Positions 45,101 through 54,472 of a stretch of DNA of 64,000 nt are shown piece by piece (the first letter of the stretch is position 1; each line of letters begins with the position of its first letter). The position numbers and the translations under genes are program-made. The DNA comes from Ferrimicrobium sp. (GTDB lineage: Bacteria; Actinomycetota; Acidimicrobiia; Acidimicrobiales; Acidimicrobiaceae). The stretch covers positions 62,001 through 126,000 of the forward strand of contig NZ_DAHVNP010000028.1 of NCBI RefSeq assembly GCF_027319265.1. The letters are read 5' to 3'. A model generated the notes under the pieces. The model had not been told where the DNA came from. It was given only the letters and a program-made list of their open reading frames with translations, and did no database searches.

Positions 45101-45592
45101 TCACTTGGACCGGTCAACAACACAGACCTCCAGGTGTGCTCCTGAGCTGGTGTTCTGGCTTTCTTGACGGCATTCATTGCAGACGCCATAGACATCGACT
45201 TGGTGATAGAGAGCCTCGCCAGGCATCGCTGTCTCGTCGAGCTCCGCACCCGGTGTCACCTCATAGCCGATCACCCGCTGACAGCTCAAGCAATGAAAGT
45301 GATGATGGTGTGGTGCAAACGGCGGCAGAAGTTCGTAGCCGACATCACCGCTCAAGGAGATTGCTTGCACAATCTGCGCCGCCACAAAGGCATCGATGGT
45401 GCGATACAGCGTTGGAGGGTGAATCCCTTCATTGGTGAGTTCAGCCAACAGATATGACCGGGTAACAGGATGCTCCTGGCGCAATAACGCCTCAAACACT
45501 CGCTGGCGCTCTCTGGTGATCTTGAATCCCTGACGGTGACACTTCTCCTCAAAGGCCTGTTGCAGACGATCAGCCACCATCAAGAGCTTCAC
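45101..45592 (-). CDS. Fur/Zur-family metal-responsive repressor
   Basis: 163 residues. Winged-helix domain at 1-85 (GFKITRERQRVFEAL, then HPPTLYRTIDAFVAAQIV). The dimerisation domain contains the His-rich HHHHFHCLSC metal segment and two CxxC pairs for structural zinc, C101/C104 and C138/C141. The spacing fits Fur or Zur; the regulated metal (iron or zinc) cannot be separated by sequence here. A start at the fourth-codon-downstream ATG is equally possible. No metal transporter is adjacent. Confidence 0.9.
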   Translation of the reverse strand: MKLLMVADRLQQAFEEKCHRQGFKITRERQRVFEALLRQEHPVTRSYLLAELTNEGIHPPTLYRTIDAFVAAQIVQAISLSGDVGYELLPPFAPHHHHFHCLSCQRVIGYEVTPGAELDETAMPGEALYHQVDVYGVCNECRQESQNTSSGAHLEVCVVDRSK

Positions 45593-46366
45593 CTTCGGTA
45601 CTCACTTTACTGATCACCACAACACCTCTCTTGGCCCAGGCAATGGGCATCCCTGCGGGTCCATCAGGTCTTCGCCGCAACGGTATCCAACTCGGTGACC
45701 GAACCACAAAAATCAGTACCCTCCATAGTACCCCCGTCGGCGCTATGGCCGAATCAAGACCTCCGACTGTTAACCCAGATGGGGGCCACGGTCGATGGTG
45801 ACCCCATGCATTGACCTTCTCTGCCTTGCCATCGTTCTCCCCTGGTGCAACAGCCCAGACACTCTCACCTGTCACCCCGATTCATCCCGCAGCATCGCTA
45901 CAACGCCATCCGAACGTTACGGCGCCAATCGGTTCCTCACTGGAGGACGGTCCTCTCTCGCACTGCGTCGCGTCGTTATTCTGTAACAAGTTTGTTTTGG
46001 AACAAGTTGAGTAGCGATCATGGCACTAATTCCTGTTCAGACCGCCGGGAACCACCTATCGAGACGCGATAGATACCTCTCCCACCTAGCCTCGGTTACG
46101 ACCACCGGACACCGCCATGGCGCCAGATCCTACACTCCCGCAGCGACTGAGGACTGAGAGACGTGCAAAGGCGAAACCTTGTGGTCATGCAGAGTGCTGC
46201 TCAGAGCGTCGGCCTCTCGTCCGGACGCCCAGGATCTCCGAGCACGACAGCTCAGTCTCTTCTCAAGCCGTTCCACCTACGCGTATGCCCGCTACGTTCT
46301 GGACCAAAACCAGTTCCTAGAGATAGGCCGGATAGAATGGAGTTTCAAACAAACGAAAGGTAGATC
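45593..46366. other. Long gene-poor stretch
   Basis: About 770 bp between the divergent fur-type and aldo-keto reductase genes. Open frames are short and unrecognisable. A palindrome-like aacaa-gt-ttgtt near 45986-45997, with a second aacaagtt near 46003, could be an operator. Nothing else stands out. Confidence 0.45.
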
Positions 46367-47332
46367 GTGAATTATCGACGTCTAGGCCGTGCAGGAATCA
46401 AAGTTTCAGAACTCTCGTTCGGTTCGTGGGTCACTTTTGGCCCACAGATTGGAGTAGGTGAGGCGACAGAGATACTCGGTTACGCGTACGAACAGGGTAT
46501 CAACTTCTTCGACAACGCCGAAGCCTACTCAAGTGGCGAGTCCGAACGAATCATGGGAGCTGCCATCGCGCAACTCGGCTGGCCACGACATAGCTATCTT
46601 GTCTCATCAAAGTTCTATTGGGGTATCCATGACACCGTCAACGCCAAGTTCACCCTCAACCGTAAGTACCTCATCGAAGCCGTGAATGCATCCCTCGAAC
46701 GATTCGGCCTCGATCATCTCGACCTGATCTACTGCCACCGTCCCGACGCCGAGACGCCCATCGAGGAGACCGTCTTTGCCATGCATGAGCTCGTCTCCGA
46801 GCATAAGGCTCACTACTGGGGCACATCCGAGTGGTCGGCTGACGAGATCCGCGCGGCGATCGCGGTAGCACGACAACATCATCTCCATGCACCAGTTGTC
46901 GAACAACCCCAATACAACATGCTTGAGCGGGCCAAAGTAGAGGTCGAGTACAAGCGTCTCCTCGACGAGGAAGGGATCGGCCTTACCACCTGGAGTCCTC
47001 TGGCCTCAGGTCTTTTGACGGGAAAGTATGCCAATGGTATTCCTGCGGGTTCACGTGCATCGCTGCCGGGCTACGAGTGGCTCCGAGAGATGCTGACCGA
47101 CCCGAAGAGCGCTGCCATTGTCAAACAACTCGAACCGATTGCCAAGCGACTCGATGTCACCCTCTCCCAACTCGCTATCGGCTGGTGTCTGGCAAACCCG
47201 CAGGTTTCCACCGTGATCCTCGGCGCATCGAACCAGGCGCAGCTCAAGGAGAACCTCGGTGCTCAGGCTGCCTACGAACGGTTCACGCCTGAGATCCTCA
47301 CCGATATCCGCACCATCCTTGAGGCTCGGTGA
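46367..47332 (+). CDS. Aldo-keto reductase, potassium-channel beta-subunit type
   Basis: 321 residues from a GTG with AAAGG upstream. The catalytic tetrad is visible: Asp in FFDNAEAY, Tyr in the same segment, Lys in SSKFYWG and His in IYCHRPD. The NADPH site is in [13 protein letters not shown] and in [14 protein letters not shown]. The sequence follows the Kv-beta/YghZ group, which reduces aldehydes such as methylglyoxal. It is flanked by intergenic stretches on both sides, so it is a single-gene unit. Confidence 0.92.
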   Translation: MNYRRLGRAGIKVSELSFGSWVTFGPQIGVGEATEILGYAYEQGINFFDNAEAYSSGESERIMGAAIAQLGWPRHSYLVSSKFYWGIHDTVNAKFTLNRKYLIEAVNASLERFGLDHLDLIYCHRPDAETPIEETVFAMHELVSEHKAHYWGTSEWSADEIRAAIAVARQHHLHAPVVEQPQYNMLERAKVEVEYKRLLDEEGIGLTTWSPLASGLLTGKYANGIPAGSRASLPGYEWLREMLTDPKSAAIVKQLEPIAKRLDVTLSQLAIGWCLANPQVSTVILGASNQAQLKENLGAQAAYERFTPEILTDIRTILEAR

Positions 47333-47829
47333 GTTAGACAACCTCGCGTAACAGAGCAACGCTGCTTGTGCGGACGCTACGTGCCGCACTTGCAGCGCTT
47401 TGCCCAAAGATCAACGATTCACGTGACGCGGGCAACCCCGTTCGTCAACCGATAGGTCCGCTGCGCGACGCCGTGCACCAGATCAAGACCGCCAATCGAC
47501 AAGAACATCTCCCTACCCTTGCCGCTCATCCTTGCCAACAAGCAGTAGCGGCGAATCGTCCTCGTTGTCTTGCACCATTTGGGTGTCGGGTGATTCACTC
47601 ATACTGTGGTAGGAACGACGAGGAGCTCCGACACTGCGCGATGCGCGGGATTCGCGGGTATTGTTGTGCTGGACTACAACAACGGTGTACACACGCCCCT
47701 CGGGTGACCATCGCCGCAGGAACGAGGCGTGTTGGATGCAGCACATCACCCGATTCCAGATCGAACGCGAACCCATCATCGCTGACTGACCAGACCGATT
47801 CGCCCTCTCTCGCGCTAGCGTCATAGGAC
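47333..47829. other. Gene-poor intergenic stretch
   Basis: About 500 bp. A 152-codon open frame runs through it (47368-47826) but is Cys/Arg-rich, resembles no family I know and has dense antisense frames, so I do not call it a gene. Confidence 0.45.
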
Positions 47830-48222
47830 ATGGCGAGATTTCTCGTAAGTACCAGCCTCTCGGTCCATGCGGCCGTCGCCGAGATTACCCACGCGATGGA
47901 AGCGGCGGGCATGACGCTCTTTGCAACCATTGATCACGGAGAAAATGCGACCAACGTCGGCCTCGGCCTACCTGACACCGTCGTCCTCACTACTGGCAAT
48001 CCAAAAGTTGGCACCGACCTGATCAGCAGCTATCCTGATCTTGCGTTAGAGCTCCCACCAAGATTGCTGGTCCGCGCAACACCGCAAGGTACTGAGGTTT
48101 GGTTGGCGAGCGTCGTCGAGAGTCTTGCGCGATTGGCGGGAGCTCCAAGCGACCCCGCCGCCGAGAAGATTGACGGTCGCCTGTCAAGTATCGTCACTGC
48201 CGCGCTCCACCCCGATTCCTAA
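47830..48222 (+). CDS. DUF302-domain protein
   Basis: 130 residues covering one DUF302 domain: MTLFATIDHGENA, then DTVVLTTGNPKVGTDLISSYPDLALELPPRLLVR. The 'G-N-P-K-x-G-T' and 'L-P-P-R-L-L-V' blocks are diagnostic. The biochemical role of the family is not settled; the domain forms a small alpha/beta dimer. No operon partner is visible. Confidence 0.88.
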   Translation: MARFLVSTSLSVHAAVAEITHAMEAAGMTLFATIDHGENATNVGLGLPDTVVLTTGNPKVGTDLISSYPDLALELPPRLLVRATPQGTEVWLASVVESLARLAGAPSDPAAEKIDGRLSSIVTAALHPDS

Positions 48223-48531
48223 CGCCCTCGGACTCGTTGATCCAGAACAACAAAATCCTCGATTCTCTCGGGATCCCGTTCCTGTCGTGTCGGAGCGTAA
48301 CGATGAGATGGAGCCGCGAACCTGGCCACGTTCGATACCGGCACCGGACGCTAGCAATGCACTACGCGCCTCGAACGTCTCCCTCGAATGCGATCGCAGC
48401 CTGCACTCTGCACTCTGTGCACGGTGCACGGTGCACGGTGCACGGTCACGACAACACTTACGACCCGGTGTTGAGCTTGGCCGGCAAGAGCTTGCCGACA
48501 TCGAGGCCGTCCTCACCCAACCGTCAAGGGA
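48223..48531. other. Intergenic stretch with a heptamer repeat
   Basis: About 310 bp between converging genes. It contains the 7-bp tandem array at 48402-48445 and no supported gene. Confidence 0.5.
48402..48445. repeat. Tandem heptamer array
   Basis: Two copies of TGCACTC are followed, after TG, by four perfect copies of TGCACGG. It lies in the gap between converging DUF302 and methyltransferase genes. Confidence 0.85.
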
Positions 48532-49290
48532 TCAGCAACGAACCGCCATGTAACCAAGGGTCAGGTACTCCACCTCAACCGTCACCTCGCCAAGACAAGC
48601 ACGCAGTCGGTCGAGCACGTGATCACGGTCCTCAGAGCTCAGCGCGAGCACCTCGGACATCGTTGACATCAGTGCCACAAAGTCATCGGGCCCGTAGGTG
48701 AACGAGGAGACAAAATGGAGAGCCTCTGGAGGGGAAAATCCAAGATCCGCCTGCAGCAAACGTGCGAGGTTCCCGATCGTTGCCGTCAGGTCAGGGCGAC
48801 GAAACAGTACTGGCAATCGGTGACTTGTCTCCTGGAAGATGACGGCGAGCTCCTTAGCAAGCTGGGCGTCTGCAATGGTGCCAACATTCCACCACGCGGC
48901 GAAGACACCAGTGCCACTGAGGAGGCGCCGGACCCGTCGCAGTGCTGAGGGACCTGCGAACCAATGCCAGGCCTGCGCACAGACAACGCCATCGAATGCT
49001 CGGCGCGGTCCGCGATAGTGTTCAAAGTCATTGGTCACCACGTCCACCTCACCGGCACTACGTGCTATCAGCTGGCGGGCCATGTCGCCATCTGGTTCAA
49101 GAGCGGTAACCCGTAGGCCACGACGGAGTAGCTCGCGTGTTGCGATGCCGGTGCCAGCGCCAACGTCAAGGACCGAGCCTCCCGCAGGAATGGCTTGCGC
49201 AAGCATCTCAAACAGCGCCTCGGGATACCCTGGACGCACCCGATCATAGGTCACTGCTGTTACCCCAAATTGCCTTCCAAAGCTGGTCAC
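48532..49290 (-). CDS. Class I SAM-dependent methyltransferase
   Basis: 252 residues from a GTG. The SAM site is VLDVGAGTGIATRELLRRG, followed by the acidic ribose-binding residue in VTALEPD. The segment VVCAQAWHWF is typical of Methyltransf_11 proteins. The C-terminal half (EALHFVSSFTYGPDDFVALMS) gives no substrate clue. It is divergent from the amidase gene across only about 40 bp, so the two share a promoter region. Confidence 0.88.
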   Translation of the reverse strand: MTSFGRQFGVTAVTYDRVRPGYPEALFEMLAQAIPAGGSVLDVGAGTGIATRELLRRGLRVTALEPDGDMARQLIARSAGEVDVVTNDFEHYRGPRRAFDGVVCAQAWHWFAGPSALRRVRRLLSGTGVFAAWWNVGTIADAQLAKELAVIFQETSHRLPVLFRRPDLTATIGNLARLLQADLGFSPPEALHFVSSFTYGPDDFVALMSTMSEVLALSSEDRDHVLDRLRACLGEVTVEVEYLTLGYMAVRC

Positions 49291-49331
49291 GGGATCACTT
49301 TAGCGCAGCAGCAGTTGCTAGGGTGAACCAG

Positions 49332-50708
49332 GTGACTGAACTTCGTACCATCCAGGATTTTTTGAACCGTCCCAATAGCGCGAGCTGGGGATCTGAACTG
49401 ATCGAAGCACTAGCGGGCCGCCACCATAACGATGGGCTCTGCGCACTCATCAGTCTTGCAGATCCGGACCAGGCCTTTGTCCGCACGGGAGTCTTGGCAG
49501 GACTCCCAATACTGGTCAAAGACAATATCGACACCAAGGACCTTCCCACCACCGTTGGCTCTCTGGCCCTTTCGCTGGATCCGCCGCCCCGCGATGCCAC
49601 AGTGATCGCCAAACTGCGGGCCGCAGGAGCTAACATCGTCGGCAAAACCAACCTCTCAGAATGGGCTAACTTCCGGGGTTTCGCCTCGGTATCGGGATGG
49701 AGCGGTCGCGGCGGCATTACTCGCAACCCGTACGATCCAGCACGATCGACCGGTGGGTCAAGTTCAGGCTCCGCCGTCGCCGTCGCTGCGGGATACGTGC
49801 CTGTCGCCATCGGCACAGAGACCGACGGTTCCATCCTCTGTCCGGCCGCCATGAATGGCGTGGTCGGCTACAAATCGACGGCGGGTGCCATTGACCGAGC
49901 TGGCGTGGCTCCACTCTCACGAAGCCAAGACTCGGTAGGCATCTTCGCCAATCGTGTCGCTGATGCTCGTCAGATCGCTCACCTCATCGTCGATCCACCC
50001 CACCAAGCGCTCCGACCCAACTTCGTCATCGTCGACTCGATGCTCGCCCAATACAACCCAAGGGTCATCGCCAATTTTGAAGAAGTCATCGCTCTCCTTG
50101 GTAAGAATGGGTATGCGATCTCGAGACTCAGCGCCGTTGAGGAGGGAACACTGGAACCTGATGAGGATGCAGAACTGATCGTCCTCGCGTACGAAATGAC
50201 CGAGGATCTCGACCGATACCTTCGGGACCGCCAAGACCCCCTCACCAAGTCTCTCGCCGAACTCGTCGCCTTTAATGCTGCCCACCCAGAGGAAGAACTC
50301 CCTCTTTTTGGTCAGGAACTCCTCACCATGGGACTGTCGCATCCATGGGACGAGGTCACCTACCGCCAGGCGTTGACCACCAACCGAGAACAGACACGTA
50401 CGGGACTGCAGGCGGCCATGAGTACGGCAGATGCCGACATTATTCTGGCACCGACGATGGGGGCGGCCTGGCTCATCGACACCATCAACGGTGATCCTTC
50501 CATCCCTGGATCTTGGTCTGCCGCAGCGGTGGCGGGTTACCCATCACTGACGCTCCCCATCGGCCTCCTCGGCCATCTGCCGATTGGCATGACGATGATC
50601 AGCCAAGCTCATACCGATCTGGCGTTGCTTGCGCAGGCCCAAGCCATCCAAGAAACTCTCGAGCGCAATCGAGGGGTGATCGCTCCTCCTCATCCTGAGT
50701 CAATGTGA
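49332..50708 (+). CDS. Amidase-signature family hydrolase
   Basis: 458 residues from the GTG at 49332. A TAGGGT box ends seven bases upstream, fitting a leaderless mRNA; a GTG at 49323 is an alternative, and still earlier starts would fall inside the divergent gene. The Ser-cisSer-Lys triad is visible as K63 (ILVKDNIDT), S143 (TGGSSSGSA) and S167 (GTETDGSI). The family hydrolyses amide bonds. The closing GYPSLTLPIGLLGHLPIGMTMI is normal. It is not GatA (the GatA context is missing). The substrate is unknown. Confidence 0.92.
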   Translation: MTELRTIQDFLNRPNSASWGSELIEALAGRHHNDGLCALISLADPDQAFVRTGVLAGLPILVKDNIDTKDLPTTVGSLALSLDPPPRDATVIAKLRAAGANIVGKTNLSEWANFRGFASVSGWSGRGGITRNPYDPARSTGGSSSGSAVAVAAGYVPVAIGTETDGSILCPAAMNGVVGYKSTAGAIDRAGVAPLSRSQDSVGIFANRVADARQIAHLIVDPPHQALRPNFVIVDSMLAQYNPRVIANFEEVIALLGKNGYAISRLSAVEEGTLEPDEDAELIVLAYEMTEDLDRYLRDRQDPLTKSLAELVAFNAAHPEEELPLFGQELLTMGLSHPWDEVTYRQALTTNREQTRTGLQAAMSTADADIILAPTMGAAWLIDTINGDPSIPGSWSAAAVAGYPSLTLPIGLLGHLPIGMTMISQAHTDLALLAQAQAIQETLERNRGVIAPPHPESM

Positions 50709-50774
50709 CATCGGCCACAACGTGGACCCAGCAGGGTCCTGCGATACAATGCCTAGCACGCCCCAACGAGCACC

Positions 50775-50820
50775 GTCGTTGGCCAAATAGCGTCGTTGGC
50801 CAAATAGTGTCGCTGGCCGA
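50775..50820. repeat. 17-bp tandem repeat upstream of the SRPBCC gene
   Basis: The unit gtcgttggccaaatag plus one base occurs twice perfectly, followed by a partial, altered third copy (gtcgctggccga). The gTTGGCCAAa core is itself palindromic (TTGGCCAA), so each unit could be a protein-binding site. It ends about 60 bp before the next gene. Confidence 0.8.
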
Positions 50821-50879
50821 ACACAGAGCCAAAAGACACTCCGATGGAAGGATTGCTCCTCCGCGCGGTTGTAACGAGC

Positions 50880-51338
50880 ATGACCAGCATCAACGTCGTC
50901 CGTAGCCTCTCCGTTCCCCTTTCGGTCGCGTGGGAGGAGCTTGCCGCTATCGACCACCATGTCGAATGGATGGCCGATGCCGTTCGTATCGACTTTGTGA
51001 CCGACCAGCATCAAGGAGCAGGCACGCGATTCACCTGTCTCACCAAAGTCGGACCGCTCAAGACTAATGACCTCATGGAGATCACGCGTTGGGATGAGGG
51101 ACACGCCATTGGGGTACACCACAAAGGTCTGATCACCGGTGAAGGTCTGTTAGAGCTTCGCGAAGCCGCCGATGAAACCTGTCTACTCTCCTGGAAAGAA
51201 ACCCTCCACTTTCCTAAAGCGATTGGTGGGGCCCTTACGGCCAACCTCGCCCAACCGATTCTCACCAAAATCTGGAGAGGGAATCTGCAGAGATTCGAGC
51301 AGTCGGCCATTCGACGGCTAGAATCGAACAAGCCATGA
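50880..51338 (+). CDS. SRPBCC-superfamily (polyketide cyclase-like) protein
   Basis: 152 residues from the ATG at 50880, where homology begins; an ATG at 50844 would add 12 residues. The helix-grip pattern is seen in VVRSLSVPLSVAWEELAAIDHHVEWM, GAGTRFTCLTKVGP and CLLSWKETLHFP, ending in a long helix (ILTKIWRGNLQRFEQSAI). Such proteins bind lipophilic ligands in a central cavity. It precedes the helicase gene on the same strand. The 17-bp repeats lie upstream and may control it. Confidence 0.8.
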   Translation: MTSINVVRSLSVPLSVAWEELAAIDHHVEWMADAVRIDFVTDQHQGAGTRFTCLTKVGPLKTNDLMEITRWDEGHAIGVHHKGLITGEGLLELREAADETCLLSWKETLHFPKAIGGALTANLAQPILTKIWRGNLQRFEQSAIRRLESNKP

Positions 51339-51365
51339 TCAAAGCCAAGCGACGACCCAGAGATT

Positions 51366-53693
51366 TTGCCCAGCGATCTTGAGGCGCGTTTTCGAGCGCT
51401 CTCGCACCGGGCGCCCGTCGAGCCGGAGCGTTCAGTCGATGATGACGTCTCCTCAATGGCCGACCTTCTTGAGCGCGCTGGCTTCTATCACGGTCAGATT
51501 GTCCAGACGATCGTCATCCCGGCCCGCGATGCGCGTTTCCTCGAACCCACAACCCCACTCTCAGCACAGACAAAACGCATAGCCGATTCGTTGGGGGGTC
51601 AGCTCTATACGCACCAGGCGCTCGTCTACGACCACGTCCAGCTTGGGACCAACGTGGTACTGGCAACACCAACCGCATCAGGCAAAACCCTCGCCTTCGT
51701 GTTGCCAACGCTTGAGCGGCTCCTCCGGGACCCACAGGCGACCGCTCTTTTTCTCTACCCCACAAAGGCGCTCGCCTACGACCAACTCGAGCGTCTACAG
51801 GAGCTCGACCGGAGCCTTGGTGGATCACTTCGCCCCGCCGTCTACGATGGCGACACGCCAACCAGCGAACGGGCAAAGATTCGAGCAAATGCTCGCATCA
51901 TTATCTCAAACCCACATGGCCTCCATCTTTACCTTGGCTGGCATGCGAGTTGGGAATCCTTCCTAGCCAACCTCAACGTCGTGGTGATCGACGAGGCCCA
52001 CCACTACGTCGGCAGCCTAGGCGCCTCATTTGGGGGTCTGCTATGGCGCCTGCAACGGCTGACAGCTCACTATGGTGCCCGACCGGTGCTCATCGCGGCC
52101 TCCGGGACGATCGCCAATCCACAAGAACACCTCGAGACGCTCACCGGTCTGCCCTTCGTGGTGGTGGATCAAAGTGGCGCCAGCCAGTCCGCACGCACGA
52201 TCCTCTTCTGGGATTGCACCCGAGACCCCAAAACACCTCCCTCAACGCAGGCCGCCTACCTCACTCGTCATCTCGTGCGCATGCGTCGCTCCGTCGTCGT
52301 CTTTTCCAACACTCGCGCCCAGGCGGAGTACGTCGCGATGGCAGGTTCCGATCGAAGCCACCGCATCTTGCCCTACCGATCTGGCTACTCTCCGGAGATG
52401 CGCCGCCGAGTCGAACACGAACTACGCTCGGGTGCAATCCGCGGCGTCTCAGCCACCAGCGCTCTCGAACTTGGCGTCGATATCGGTTCCCTTGATACTG
52501 TCGTACTCAATGGTTACCCAGGTTCTATCTCATCACTCTGGCAGCGCCTTGGCCGGGCCGGCAGGACCAACCTTGACGCTCTCGGCATTGTGATGGTCGG
52601 CGGGGATCCGATCTCTCGTTCACTCCTCGCCAACGCCAGCGAACTCCTTGAGCGCAGCCCAGAACATGCCATCGCCGCCTCCGATGACACCGACATCCTC
52701 ACCCGCCATCTCCTCCTCGCGGCCGCCGAACTGCCCCTGAGCGAGGAGTCAGTGACTGATGGCCCCGGGGCCAGAGCCGCTCTTGCCGATCTTTTGGGTC
52801 GTGACCTTCTGACCCGAGACGGAGTTCACTATCGCTCCACTCGACAGCGCCCCCACCTCTCCACTCCATTCATGGAACGAGAGGCCAGCTACGAGATCCA
52901 CTTTCAAGGCACACGCGATCATCGCACAGTGGAACGTATATCGATCCGCCAGGCACTTCGTGAGGCTCACAAGGGAGCTGTCTTCCTACACTTTGGCACC
53001 CCATTTCGAGTGCAGCGCGTCGATACCGAGCATCGACAGATCTTCTGCATTCCTGAGACCGATGGCCATCATACGCAGCCAACGCTGTTTCGGTCGCTCT
53101 CTCAAGGAAGAACGCTTGAGCGCCTCGAGCCCCATCCACTACTCGCAATGGAACGTATCGAAGCGCTCGTCGTAGAGCAGGTGACGGGTTACAAGGAGTT
53201 TGACCACCAATCGCGTCAAGTGGCCAAACGCAAGGTTGCCAGCCCCGTCATCTCAAGCCCGGCCGAAGCCGTCGTGATCACCTGTGTCGACCCCATCTAT
53301 CTCGGTATCGAACCTGAGGAATTCTTCGCCGCGCTCCACGCGCTTGAACACGCGCTCACCAAAGTACTACCCCTGTTGACCAACGGAGGTACCTCTGATC
53401 TGGCAAGCCTCACCCTCCGCAACGGCGACGAACCATCGATAGTGATCTACTACCTCACCAAGTCACACCCATCCGCGATGATCACCAAAGTCATGGAGCA
53501 TCTCGGCGAGGCGCTCCATCTCGCCGAGCGCATGATCACCGAATGTTCCTGTGCCAACGGATGCGCCTTCTGTGTCCTTGACCCCCGGTGTGACGACGAG
53601 GTGATCGACAAAGACGCCGCGATCAGCCTCTCCGGATCCCTCCAAAAACTACTTCACCATCCCGGGCCACCCACGCGAGGCAGCGACGACTGA
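51366..53693 (+). CDS. MrfA/YprA-type DEAD-box helicase with MZB zinc domain
   Basis: 775 residues; the TTG at 51366 is the first usable start after an in-frame stop. Superfamily 2 motifs: Walker A LATPTASGKTLAF (about 99-111), motif II VVIDEAHHYVG, motif III AASGTIANP and motif VI QRLGRAGR. The C-terminal MZB domain has the cysteine cluster C727, C729, C733, C736 and C742. In Bacillus MrfA this domain binds zinc and the enzyme repairs mitomycin cross-links with MrfB. No mrfB-like gene is adjacent; an exonuclease-fold gene lies 5 kb away. A repair role is likely. Confidence 0.9.
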   Translation: MPSDLEARFRALSHRAPVEPERSVDDDVSSMADLLERAGFYHGQIVQTIVIPARDARFLEPTTPLSAQTKRIADSLGGQLYTHQALVYDHVQLGTNVVLATPTASGKTLAFVLPTLERLLRDPQATALFLYPTKALAYDQLERLQELDRSLGGSLRPAVYDGDTPTSERAKIRANARIIISNPHGLHLYLGWHASWESFLANLNVVVIDEAHHYVGSLGASFGGLLWRLQRLTAHYGARPVLIAASGTIANPQEHLETLTGLPFVVVDQSGASQSARTILFWDCTRDPKTPPSTQAAYLTRHLVRMRRSVVVFSNTRAQAEYVAMAGSDRSHRILPYRSGYSPEMRRRVEHELRSGAIRGVSATSALELGVDIGSLDTVVLNGYPGSISSLWQRLGRAGRTNLDALGIVMVGGDPISRSLLANASELLERSPEHAIAASDDTDILTRHLLLAAAELPLSEESVTDGPGARAALADLLGRDLLTRDGVHYRSTRQRPHLSTPFMEREASYEIHFQGTRDHRTVERISIRQALREAHKGAVFLHFGTPFRVQRVDTEHRQIFCIPETDGHHTQPTLFRSLSQGRTLERLEPHPLLAMERIEALVVEQVTGYKEFDHQSRQVAKRKVASPVISSPAEAVVITCVDPIYLGIEPEEFFAALHALEHALTKVLPLLTNGGTSDLASLTLRNGDEPSIVIYYLTKSHPSAMITKVMEHLGEALHLAERMITECSCANGCAFCVLDPRCDDEVIDKDAAISLSGSLQKLLHHPGPPTRGSDD

Positions 53694-53775
53694 GTTATCT
53701 TGTACGAAGCAAGACCACAAGCGCTGCCCAGAGATGCCAGCGAGCTGTACGCTGCCCCCCAACCATCGCGCGAGT

Positions 53776-54429
53776 CTAGGAAGAGACTCGTACCGACGAG
53801 GGCGCGGAATCGCAGTAGGAAGAGAGCTCGCATCGAAAACACGAAGGCGTCTTTGCTCTGCAGATGCGCCTGCCGTGCAGGATGAGTTGCAGCGAGAACG
53901 AACCCCACCGAACCTGGGGAACGAGCCCGCAAAGATCCTGTTCGATCGCCTCGGGAGTCTGCGCATTGCTCAGACCCAGTCGGTTGGACAGCCGACTGAC
54001 ATGGGTATCGACAGGAAGCCCCGGCAGACCAAAATAGACGGACCGAACAACATTGGCCGTCTTGCGTCCCACCCCAGGGAGGGTGGTAAGCTCCGAAAGC
54101 TCGCTCGGGACCTCCCCCCCATACTGGTGGGCAATCCGATCCGCAAGTGCGACCACATGACTCGCCTTGGTGCGGTAGAAGCCGGTCGAGTAGATGAGCT
54201 GTGCTACCTCGTCGACCGCCGCCGAACCGAGGGCGTCGGGCGTTGGAAAACGTGCAAAGAGCGGCTGGGTAACCGAGTTTACTACCGCGTCAGTCGTCTG
54301 AGCTGAAAGCACCGTAGCAACCAGGAGCTGGAATGGGGTCTCGAACTGGAGCGCACACAACGTTTTTGCATCGCCTGGGTAGAGGGCATCAAGCTGCTTA
54401 ATGATCTGCTCAACCTGTTGTCTTCCCAC
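53776..54429 (-). CDS. nth: Endonuclease III (DNA glycosylase/AP lyase)
   Basis: 217 residues. The helix-hairpin-helix TTLPGVGRKTANVV carries the catalytic K123, and D141 lies in VDTHV. The [4Fe-4S] loop is C190-x6-C197-x2-C200-x5-C206, exactly the Nth spacing. It removes oxidised pyrimidines and cleaves the abasic site in base excision repair. It is convergent with the helicase gene (about 80 bp apart) and divergent from mshD. Confidence 0.96.
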   Translation of the reverse strand: MGRQQVEQIIKQLDALYPGDAKTLCALQFETPFQLLVATVLSAQTTDAVVNSVTQPLFARFPTPDALGSAAVDEVAQLIYSTGFYRTKASHVVALADRIAHQYGGEVPSELSELTTLPGVGRKTANVVRSVYFGLPGLPVDTHVSRLSNRLGLSNAQTPEAIEQDLCGLVPQVRWGSFSLQLILHGRRICRAKTPSCFRCELSSYCDSAPSSVRVSS

Positions 54430-54472
54430 CGATGTGACCCTCCCCTACCCTCGCCTACGTTAGCCTAGTACC

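Noticed and set aside
47368-47826. A 152-codon open frame before the DUF302 gene
   Set aside because: The product is Cys/Arg/His-rich with no family resemblance, and long antisense frames overlap it, as expected for non-coding high-GC DNA.
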